From Anodontia alba (Eukaryota; Mollusca; Bivalvia; Lucinida; Lucinidae), in NCBI GenBank assembly GCA_964016985.1, contig OZ024823.1, positions 35,631,687 through 35,695,686 of the forward strand: 64,000 nucleotides of DNA. Reading direction: 5' to 3'. Under the pieces are notes generated by a model. It saw nothing but the letters and a program-made list of their open reading frames with translations, was not told the DNA's origin and ran no database searches. The position numbers and the translations under genes are program-made. The first letter of the stretch is position 1. Each line of letters opens with the position of its first letter. This document shows, piece after piece, positions 1 to 10,700 of this stretch.

Positions 1-234
1 AAGCAAAATTTAGGCTGAAAAAGTATGGAATAAAGTTTAAGGAATTTACCATATAGCATATAAAAAAGATAAATATGGAATAGAGTTATTTTCTCTATAA
101 ATATATATGTGTTACTGTCAGAAAATAAAGCATGCACATTTTGTGTTTATTTGCGGTGCTCTATGATAAAAAAAAAACAAAATATACATGTAATTCATTT
201 TTTTAATCCCTATACATAAAATTTATTTTGACAT
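1..234. other. AT-rich sequence, nothing recognised
   Basis: This stretch is A/T-rich. I see no exon with splice sites and no repeat that matches another part of the window. A TTTATT at about 147-152 could be a minus-strand AATAAA polyadenylation signal for the zinc-finger gene, but a hexamer this common in AT-rich DNA is weak evidence. Confidence 0.4.
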
Positions 235-424
235 GTCATACATCTCCCATTCGCTGATTCAAGAAGGGCAGTTGTCAGTTTCTGGTGAAAAAATGTGTAC
301 AATACTGGTTGACCCCTTAGAGAACTAAGCCTGCCCAGTAAAAGTGTGGTTACGTAAACTGACCACGCTCGACATAACCCCAGTGGATTGACTGGGCCGT
401 AAAACCTCAACACAAACAAACAAG
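235..424 (+). mobile_element. SINE-A, 5'-truncated copy
   Basis: This is the 3' two thirds of the tRNA-derived SINE seen complete at 27371..27669. It shares the GCTGATTCAAGAAGGGCAGT block and ends in TTGACTGGGCCGTAAAACC followed by CAACACAAACAAAC. The tRNA-like head with its A and B boxes is missing, as expected of 5'-truncated retroposition. Confidence 0.85.
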
Positions 425-504
425 TCATATATTTAAGCTACAGTGCAGCCGGTCTATAGACCATGTGGATTCCATCTCTTCCCAGCAGATACAGAAGTTA
501 TTCA
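425..504 (-). CDS. ZNF410: Candidate terminal exon of the ZNF410-like gene (weak)
   Basis: On the minus strand a pyrimidine-rich tract ending in gacag precedes 504. The required phase (one base carried from 1653) is open for 26 codons to a TGA at 425-427. The reading (start VNNFCICWEEMEST) does not resemble the C-terminus of vertebrate ZNF410, which has a conserved AVNPQELL-type segment. Phase and acceptor are the only support. The real last exon may lie to the left of the window. Confidence 0.2.
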
Positions 505-666
505 CTGTCAAAAAGACATATGGTATTGTGTCTTTAATATTTCATACAGTTTACAGCCCACTTTGGCAAATACACATAACATTTTATGATTTACCACTCA
601 CTGGGCAAATTAGCAGATGAAGATTGATGATATGACGACTGGTTATATTTTCCCCCTACAAAAATA

Positions 667-1004
667 CCATATTCGACCTAATCACTGCACTGTGTGCTTA
701 GGTTTTTCAAAATTACTTGGAAAACTTGTAAAATTTACATCTACCTACTAAATTATAAGCATACTCATTAAAAAAAAGCTCAGCGAAGGATTTATTTGAT
801 GATGTTTATGCAATTTTTTCTGATTTTCTTTATAAAAGCATATGTTGTGGGTACTCATTTGAATTGCATCAACAAGTTGGAGCAATTCAAATGGTTAACC
901 CACAACATTTGCCTGTATAAAGAAACAGACAAAAAATACATTGGCTGTTATCTGAAGAGTACAGAATTGCTTGACTGTGCTTACAGGAGTCTGTACGAAT
1001 ACAG
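667..1004 (-). mobile_element. TA-flanked inverted-repeat element TA1, copy 1
   Basis: The ends CCATATTCGACCTAAT and the reverse complement near 996-1004 are each bordered by TA, and the body matches the better-kept copy at 26845..27171 in reverse orientation. Inside is a palindrome with CATATGTTGTGGGTACTCATT, the core also used by the FB1 foldback family. A TA duplication fits Tc1/mariner-type transposition. There is no transposase, so it is a non-autonomous MITE. Confidence 0.75.
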
Positions 1005-1421
1005 TAGGCCTTTGACTTTTCATACAGTTGTCACAAAAGTTGTCTCCCTTGTAGAAAATGGCTGAAAATCTACCATGTGTATCCAGTCCCCTATAAGGCA
1101 TGTGTAGACAGTGAAGTCACAGATCAGTCTGTGCTTCCCAACTGTCTCATCAGGATCCTTTGCTGTCTTTTGATAATTCAACAGTATCCAGCGATTCAGT
1201 AGGCAGGCAGTGAAGGCATTGATTAGACTGCAGATGTGCAGACTGACCTGCATTATACCTCAAAGACACATTTTTACTTAGCCCCATCTCTATGTTAAAA
1301 TTAAGATTGTTGATATTTTTTGTAAACAATGTACAATTGCTACTTGTCTGAATATGAACAAAAAAACATGAGCTTCAAAGGTAAGTTTTTCAGGAAATCT
1401 GGCATAGAGATCAAATATTAA
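1005..1421. other. Intergenic or 3' flank with MITE T4 fragment
   Basis: Positions 1012-1085 match the end of the T4 repeat family (GTTGTCTCCCTTG, then GTGTATCCAGTCCCCT). The stretch 1090-1230 is a decayed repeat with AGATCAGTCTG-type words. No exon is recognised. Confidence 0.45.
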
Positions 1422-1618
1422 CCCTTAAAGGGCCAAGCAAAATTTGTAGCAGACAACATTAAAAAAATTTTTTTTTTTTTTTCAGAGAAAGCAAGTCTTG
1501 ACATTTCATGTGAATCATCTGCCAAGCAGACAATTCACATGAAATGTCAAGATATGTTTTTTTCTGAAAAATAAAAAAAAACTGTCATCTGTTGCAGTTG
1601 CATTTGGCACTTTAAGGG
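1422..1618. mobile_element. TTAA-flanked MITE, family T3
   Basis: TTAA at 1418-1421 and at 1619-1622 flanks inverted termini CCCTTAAAG and CTTTAAGGG. The interior is a hairpin of TTGACATTTCATGTGAAT and its complement. TTAA target duplication with CCC-starting ends is the hallmark of piggyBac-type transposition. At 197 bp with no coding capacity it is a non-autonomous relative. A similar copy lies at 47008..47170. Confidence 0.8.
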
Positions 1619-1652
1619 TTAAGTTTGTCAGAGTATTAAACCCAAATCCTAC

Positions 1653-1709
1653 CTTCAGTTACAACCTGCTGACTGTCATAATCATTTATTCCATCCATTT
1701 CATTCCTCT
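1653..1709 (-). CDS. ZNF410: ZNF410 exon 6 (small, acidic)
   Basis: A 57-base phase-1 exon with a very good acceptor (ttattttccag) and donor (GAAG|gtagga). It reads on from exon 5 as [19 protein letters not shown]. It lies 32 bases from a TTAA MITE. Support comes from splice-site quality and matching phase, not from homology. Confidence 0.6.
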
Positions 1710-4700
1710 CTGGAAAATAACAAAAAGTACACTTCATGCTTCAGATTAAGTGCTCTGCAGGTGAATATCTGAACTATGTCCTTATCGCATATGCACCCAT
1801 AAAGTCCCACATCATCCTATCAGTCTCTATAGTCAATTCAGGATGTCTGCTATTGTGGAAGTGTTCTGTAGCATCCAGTGATTCTGTACAGGAAAAATGT
1901 AGGCATGATCAGACTGCTAATAAGCATTTGCCAATGTTCTCATGACATGGCTCAATTTTTTACTCAAAAAAAAACAACAAAAAAAACATGCATATTTGAC
2001 AATATGGTTACACCTTAATGACTGGTATAAATAAGCGACATTTAGGGGAACAATGCATTAACTCAAGGTAAGTGGGTATTGGATTAATAATTTTCTTATT
2101 TATCCATGTGGCGCTTCTAATGAGTATACACAACATGTTTTTGTGGAGAAATAGAAAAATATCAACTCCCTTGACTAAAAAGATCACAGTAATTAGAGCT
2201 CTGCAGTTATGCTCCAAATAAGAGAAGCATTTAATTTTTTTTTTTTTTTCTTATTTGCCACCAAACTTAGTTTTTAGACAGTCATTGAATGGCCTTGAAG
2301 AATCAGTTGTAAGAAGCATTCACAATGTATGATTTGGTGGAGACATGGACAATATCACAACTTTTATATCTAAAACTTTCTTTTATCACACGACCGTCAA
2401 GTTATTCAGTGAAATAACCCATGTCATAAAAAAATCATATAACCACACGTGTAATAACACTTGCAAGGCTTCCCATTGGTTAGCCTAATTACCCTCATTA
2501 ATATTCGTATTTCTCCGCTTATTGATAGCAACCAAGATGGTGTCCGCGTTCGCCGATACAACTTTCACATTTGGAACAGATCCTGCCTTCAATTTTGAGA
2601 TGAACGATAAATGTCAGACCAATGTAGGGGGGAGACACAAAACAATCACAATGTATAAAACACTGCTACAAGAAATATTCATGGCGGTTAAAATTCAATG
2701 TTTTCCGGCAATATATTTGGAGGCACTTTCAACATCGATATCGTCAAACCGTCAATGAAAAAAATTTTCACATCCTCCAAAAAAGCATTGGAGGATGATA
2801 TGACTCAGACAATCAATAATTGTGTCAAATTAAAATCCAAACTGCAGTTAAATGTTTTATAGTCTTGAAATCTGTCATTTACTTGTGTGTGCCCACACCG
2901 TATAAACTGTATTCATCAAGGTCAATGACCTTTAAATACAACAGCTGACTGTGGGGGATTTTCCTTCTGATTCTCAGTGACGTATTGACTCGCTGAATGA
3001 CGTTGTTCAATGGAATATTTAGTTTTGAATTGATTTATTCAATGAAATATTTATTAGCTCAAATAATAATCATCATTATTTCCTGCAGTTTAACGAAGTA
3101 ATAAATGGCATATTTATCCTGTTTTTTAGTTATTTTTGGTACTTATCATCATATCATAATCGGATTTTTGATTAACGTGCAGGTACAGGGGCAACATCCA
3201 CATCAGTGGGCCCCCTTCCTGATAGCTGGCTTGCTGCACGCATGGCAGATCTCACACCAGATCTCCAGGTATGTCTATCATGAGGGTTGATAGCCGAGAG
3301 CTTCCACTCTCTGCAATCCCTCTCTGTCAGCTGCTTCCATGTCATCTTGGGCCTCCCAGGCCCACGCTTTCCATCAACCTGTATGTCAAAGGCTATCTTG
3401 ACTGCACCATTGGAGCGTTCCACATGTCTATACCATCAGAGTCTTCTCTTCTTCAGAATGAGGTCCAGATCCTCAATGCCAAGCCGCACAAGTAGCTCAT
3501 TGGACCTGGTGGTGACAATGTCTTGCAGCCTGACATTGCAGATCTGTCTGATCATTGCCCTCTCATTTCGCTGCAGACGCTGGAGGTTGGCTTTGTCAAT
3601 GGCCAAGTCTCGCTGGCATTGAGCATTGCGCTCCGCACACCAGAGCTGTACACATGGCTATGTGTTTTGAAAGAGAGGTGGCATGAAGTGAGAACTGTAG
3701 CTCATCTTTGAACTTCTTCCAGGCAGTTTTCACATGTGTTGTGGTTGAAAGTTCACAGCCACCAGCTGCTGAGAGCATTATCAAATAATTATAATATGTG
3801 AACTATTTTTGTTGCGTAGTACTATTGAATCTTTGGTAGTGAGTTGTTCCCCTTGGCTATGGAAAGCCGTTTCTTAATTTATTTTGTGCATTTTTTTGTC
3901 ATCGGAAGGGCCATGTGATAAACAGAATCTTACATTCGTGGTCATTTAATATGAAACTTTTTGGGTAATTTCGGTATTTTGCTCGCTAAGGCTCGCAAAA
4001 TACCTAAATTACCCAAACTTGTTCCATAAATTTCATATTAAATGACCACTTATGTAAGATCCTCTATATCTAAAACTATGCACATTATATTCAGAAAGAT
4101 CTGCAGAGAGACTACTTTTCCAAGCTGAGGTGAAAATTGCCCATGGATTAACATTTCCTATAACCGTCTTAAATTCAAGAAAAGAACAGTACAGTTTGTT
4201 AAAATTCTGACTGCAAAATAATCCGGCTTCTTGATATAATTTAAAAAAGCTAGCCCAGAAAATTCTGGATACTTGGTCACCCTGAACATGCCAATTCAAT
4301 CTTAAAACTGTTAATAAACCAGAGTTTCCTTGGAAACAGTCACTCTACCGTTTTTTTTTTGTTTTTTTTTTTGCTTAAAAGGAGAGGCAAGTGAAAGGAA
4401 TGGGTTGAATTAATACTAGACATAGCTATAGTTTGAGTTGATTTGCCTTTCCCTGCAATGCTCTACCCCATTCTATCCTACCTTCCTTCTGCTACCCCAC
4501 CCTACCCTACCCAGCTAGGATATAGGCTAGGGTATAAGGGCAGGGTAGTAAGGATGTACAGGCGCAGTCACGTACGGACACCAAACAGTCCCCATGTGGG
4601 ATATAGAAGCTGCAAATAACAAAATAAATTATTCACTGAGGCAATTCCAGTGAGTATCCACAAGATATGTTTGGGCACTAAAATCATTTCCTGAATACTC

Positions 4701-7700
4701 AGTACTTCCTTTATCTCACACTATGACTTACCATTCACAACTTTTTGTCCTGTTGTTTTGTCATTATCATAGTTTAGATTATCTCCCTTCATTTCAATCC
4801 CTCCCAGTACTGCTTCTTCCATAGTTTTTGCAGGGTGGTTGCCCTTTTCCTTTAAGCAAGGAGTTTTACATTCACCATCACCACTAGTTAGCCTTGCGTT
4901 ATCTCCCTTCTTTTGCGTTTCAACCAGGTGACTCTTCATGTGAACTTTGCGACTGCTGCTTTGAGTAAAGGTCTTACCACAAATTTCACACACAAATGGT
5001 TTCTGGCCTGAAATTCAATGCTTAACACTTACCACTCTGTGGGCAGATTCAGCAGACAACTAACTGATGATATATTTCTTATTTTCCCTAGAAAATAGGA
5101 TATGACACTTCAAATGCCAAATCCTGTTTTCTAGTAAAAGATTTCAAAAAGCCATCTTCTGAAATTTTTACCCAGCTTGCAGTGTTAAAGTACTAAACGG
5201 AACTGCAGCAGCCAAAAAGTTTGTCTTTTTTTTTTTTAATTTATTTAGTTTTTTATATTTTTCAGAGAAAATAAGACTTGACATTTCATGTGAATCATCT
5301 GCCTAACAAACTATTTACATGAAATGCCAAGTCTTATTTTCTCTGAAAAATCTGCAACAATTTTGCATAGCGCTTTAAGAATTAATATAAAAGCCCCCAC
5401 TGTGGGGGAAAAAGAGTCCTTATGCCATAAGAGAGCAAAGATCAAATGTTACATTCACAGACTGATCAGGGCCTTATCCTGATTGTGCTGATTACATTAC
5501 AGCAGACTATATTTTGAAGTAACTTTTTGTTATTTTTCAGAGCAGACCATTCAGTTGATATGACAAGTCTTTTTCTCTAAACAATAAAAATATCAATTAT
5601 AGAACATTGCCTGCTACAAATTTGCTTTAAAACCTTTAAGGATTAAGGCGATTAGATACTAGTACACTTAGTAGATTTTCTGCCATCTTTTACAAGGGCA
5701 CAAATAATTTTTGTGACTTCTTGTTTGCTTTCCTGCTCTTCAAGCCCCTTCTAAAAAGTGGAGCAAATTCAGTTGTTTTAGAACAGACTCTATTCAATAG
5801 GGAGACAACAATTTTGAAAAAAAAAAATGACCTCTCCTATATGTGTATAAATTCCACTTGTTTGTTTGTGTTGAGGTTTTACGGCCCAGTCAACCCACTG
5901 GGGTCATGTCGAGCGCGGTCAGTTTACCTAACCACACGTTTACTGGGCAGGCTTAGTCCTCTAAGCCGTTAACCAGTATTGTGCATATTCTTTCACCAGA
6001 AACTGACAACTGCCCTTCTTGAATCAGTGGGATGGATGGATGGATATTTTGTTTATAGACGCTCAACCCTAAAAGGGCATATAGCGTCTAATAAGATGAT
6101 TATATGATGATTTTATTTAATGAGAAATTAAAAATATCTAGGATTGATGAGTTCATTTTAAGAAAGATAAAGTATCAATGATTTTATGTTATTAAAATAC
6201 AGATCATATTTTATTAAAAAGTCCGATCTCTTTCAGAAAATCGAGTATTTTTTGAGTTGGCATATTAAAAAGTTCCTTTATATTTTTTACATTAAAATAC
6301 TTTGTGCGAATATAATTAAATTCAGCACATGTGACAAGAAAATGTTTGACCGTAAAAGGTTCGTTACAAGGAATGCAGAATGGAGCTTGTTCATTGTTTA
6401 AAATATAAGAATGAGTAATTCTAGTGTGTCCAAGTCTACATCTCGTGATTTTTGTTTGTTCTTTTCTGCTGAGATTAGAGAATGTGCATTTGCTGTTAAA
6501 ATTTGGTTTGATTTCATTTAATTTATTATAAGTTTGTGTTTCCCAAACAGACTGACATTTGTTGTTGATGTATTGACAGACGTTTGATTTAAAGTCGGAG
6601 TGAGGAATTTTAAAATTGGTTATTACTAAGGATAATGCAGATTTGGCTTCTGAATCTGCTAATTCATTTCCACGAATATTAACGTGGCTGGGAAGCCAAC
6701 AAAATACAATTTCTTTTGAAGCGGAAAGATAATAATATTTTTTAAGAATTTGCTGAATTAATGGGTTTCTATGGTGTAAATCTTTAAGAGATTTTAATAC
6801 AGAAAGAGAATCTGAATAAATGATAAACTGTTTTTCAGACTGATCTCTGATATGGTAAAGTGCAATATCAATTGCCTTGGCTTCGGCGGTAATAATGGAG
6901 CTATTATCAGGTAATCTGATACTGTCAGTAAAATTTGGACTAATAACAGAACAAGCAACTTTCTCATCTTGTTTCGAACCATCTGTATAAATTGACAGGT
7001 AATGTTTATAATTTGATTTGATTTCTAAAAATTTTGAATCAGTGGGAGAGAATGACCGTAGAAAATATTTCAAGATCAATCTCAACGAAAGAATGTTGCC
7101 AACCTATCAATTCTGCTTGATTGTCTGCCTAAAATTCATTGTATGCTGTACAATATTTGGGGTAACAGGAAAGACCCTGATCAGACAGTGCAATCAATCC
7201 AAATATTTGTGTAAGATCCTTACTGTTTTTTGTTTTACAGTAGAAACAAAATCAAGGTCAACTTAATGTAAACTTAATACAAACATATAGTTGTTTTTTT
7301 ATCTAGTAAAATTTGCAAACAGAACGTGTACAAAAACAATGAAGATATCGTTTTTGCAATTACTTCAAACTTTTTCCCCAAAGTATACCTATAGAATAAA
7401 TTGTCTGGACAAAATTTTCCTCGCCGATTTTTGCAGCAGCAGACCCAAGTTGATTTACATTACAAGCCTGGGTCAGATCCTGCTTGGGGTTAGGGTTCTG
7501 ATGATCTGCCTCCCCCTACCCCGCCCCTACCCCCACCTCGTTTGATGCAAAAAATTATTTTTTGTGGGAAAATTTGGATAAATTTGATTACTGTAATAAT
7601 AAAAAAATACCCTAAATATTTGCACACTTTACTCTTTACCTTTTACTTCTAAAATATCCACAAGTCAATTTTACTGCCTGTAAATGTAAAATTGCTAGAT

Positions 7701-10700
7701 GAGTGACAAATAGAGCAGCACCATCTCTGAATATGTAGTGTAAGTACTGTAATTTGATCAAAGCATACCCCCTTAGAAATTTTGAACACCCTATTAAACA
7801 ATACTGACTGCCCCTGACAAGCTACACCACAACCTCTTAATAACACTACTGTCGGGGTCCATAACATAAACCATGTTAGTTATACAACCATGTTATATCC
7901 AAACAAAAATGTATAGATTATATTGAAAAATGACCATTTATGGTCATTTTTCAATATAATCTATACATTTTTGGGATCCATCTTAGAATCGTGTTATATC
8001 CGAAACCGTGTTATAATGAACCGTGTTATAAAGAGGTTGAAGTGTATCCTGACACTTATACCGTATATGTACCTGTGTGCGTGACTTTATGTTTCTTCAG
8101 GGTAGAAAGTTCCGCAAATCTTTTATCACAGTCGGGTGAATCGCAAACAAATGGCTTTTCTCCTGAAATAGTAAAATCAATAGCTCCAGATAAGCTGGGG
8201 TATGAAATATTTCTCATATATGTGTATTCATTAGAAATGTCTTGGTGAGGTGCTTCTAATGAGTATCGACATGTTTTCATGGAGAAGTTAAAGACAAATA
8301 TATATCTAGTTTTTGGATGAAAAAAAAAAAGGGGCCAACATCTCCCATTACTTCACTATTCTCCCATTACTTCACTATGAGTCCACTATAGGGTGGTATA
8401 TATTTTCTGGTCTTTACAATCACTAAGCCATTCCAGGAGTTCTGAAAATATATTTTAGGGTCATTGATCGGACCAAATTGGCCCAGAGGACTTGACATTT
8501 CTGCTGTTTTCAGTTTTTGTGTTCATTGCTCTCAAGGGTCGTTTGCTTTAGAATCTATTTATCCAGAGCTATGTTAACCCTTGTCATGCTGAATAAATTT
8601 AAGCTGTCACGCCCACTTCTAATTGTCAGCCAATCAGATTACTTGATCCTGGTTGTTGATACAAATTCATATACTGAATGACAAACAGTGCAGATCCAGA
8701 TCAGATGGCTTCTTCAGAAGCCAACTGATCTCGATCTACACTGTTTGCAAAAGCAGGGCATATTCAGGACCAGCAGGACAAGGACTAAATTGATTCTCTT
8801 TGAGCCCCTCCAAGCGGAAAATGACAACAACATACATGAGCTGTGTAGACGTAGATCAGTCTGTACAGTCAGACTGACATCATAGCTCCTGATGAAACAC
8901 TTTTCCTTAACAAAAAGTATTAATAGTTTTCTTATTTCTCCACAAAAACATATCTTGTGTGTATTTATTAGAAGCATATCACGAAGGCACTTTTATTCAG
9001 TACCCACAATATGGTAAATGTCCTAGAATTTCGTACACCAAAGTGTCGACAAAATTGCATATGCAAACAGTGTAGACCCAGATCAGACTGTCCCTGAAGG
9101 AGCAGTCTGATCAGGGTCTACACTGTTTGACATTCCACTAAGTATTTTAAGAAACAACTGCATAAAAAGCAAAAAATAGGCAAAAAAAAGAATGGAGTAA
9201 AGTGTTAAAATTTTTGGACATTTACTGTATGTTTTTATGGAGAAATAAGAAAAAAATATCCATCTGGATATCCCTATTACCTGAAGCTATGGCTCTGTGT
9301 AGTTAGCTCACAAACTCTTCATGACCATACATGTATGTTAGGTTAGCATTGAGAGAAATTTCCCAGAATTATCACCATATACTCCTCCTTAACAAGTATT
9401 CTTAAAAATATACTTTAAAGACTAAATTATTTACCTGGAACTATAGGTGTATTTAACATGAAAGAAACTACAAACCTGTGTGGCACCTCATGTGGTTTCT
9501 AAGGTTACCAGCTGTAGTAAAAGCCTTGTCACAGCTGGAACAGGAATAAGGTTTCATTTTTGTGTGTGTTCGCATGTGAACTTCCAATTGCTGGGCCGTG
9601 TAAAATAACCTCCCACAATCATCAATGCTACAACTGAAGTTTCTTTTACCCCTGAAAAATAATATATACAGTTTTAGGGTTTAGAGAAGTAAGTTTTAGG
9701 CTGATGTCACAATGGTTATAAGACCTTTAGGATAGAGACTACCATTGATGTTTCCTTCTATATTACATGTATATACATTTCTGCAAATGTTCTAAGCACA
9801 CAGTTTTAAATTCAAAGGGTAAACACTAGGTCCTTGCCTGAAGGGTGTGGTAGGTCTAAGGATATGTTACATGTATATTTCTACACATGTTCAAAAGCCC
9901 ATAGATGCTTTAAGTTCAGAGGGTACACACCAGGTACTTGCCTCACAACAGTATCTCTGAAATGTACAAAACCATAAAAGGTGTGGAAGGTTATGTTACT
10001 TGTAAGAATCTCGGAGTCTTTGAAATGACTGTTTACAAAAAGACTTAACCAGTGTACTACATTTGTATAATACTTAACCCTTGTCCTGATGAGCACTGTT
10101 TGCCATTCAGTATGTGAATTTGTATCAACAGCCCAGATCAAGTAATCTGATTGGCTGACCAGATGACTTTTAGTGTCATTTTCATAGGAATTACTCAAGA
10201 CCTTAACTTTTGCTCATATCTACAACAGAACTGCCTAAGTATACATTTTGACCAATTCTGGCATCAAAGCATGTAAAAAAGACCTCAGAAAGAGGCAAAA
10301 ATTCTGAAACACTTTATTTCAGAACTATATCCATATTAGAACTATATCCATATTATAGAAATGTACTGTTGGAACAGAACTATTTAACTCTTTCAGTGCC
10401 AAATTTCAGACGACATTTGTCATCTGTTGTTTTTTTGTTGTTGTTTTTTTTTATACAATTTTACAAACTATCACTTGGAAAGAAGTATAATGTAAAGTTG
10501 AAAGAATCGCCTGTGGCAGCGAAAGACTTACCAGTGTAGAGATTTAGTAGCCTATGACCTCAAAAAGATGACTATGATGACAAAAAAGGTACATTTGCAT
10601 ATTTAACCCGAAAGCACTAAAAAGTTTACATTTTTATTTAATTACAGTATAATTCAACTGTTAAGACCACTGTTGAGACTGCCTAAAAGTGGTCTTATTA

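Larger units (their letters stand above)
5848..7101 (-). mobile_element. SINE-A copy split by a LINE insertion
   Basis: The SINE-A 3' part is 5848..6032 and its 5' part is 7034..7101, both in minus orientation. Together they form one SINE, with the interval 6033..7033 inserted at the GATTCA block. Confidence 0.8.

Noticed and set aside
210..428. Open frame with LRFYGPVNP and LTTALLES motifs recurring at several sites
   Set aside because: It is the minus-strand reading of SINE-A; similarity between copies is at DNA level and reflects retroposition.
2522..2758. 78-codon open frame in a somewhat CpG-richer patch
   Set aside because: No domain, no splice sites and no second copy or conservation evidence; length is within chance expectation.
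6204..7085. Host RNase H-like gene
   Set aside because: The piece lies between target-site duplications and has the LINE-type C-C-H-C end, so it is a LINE remnant; the first codons are SINE sequence.
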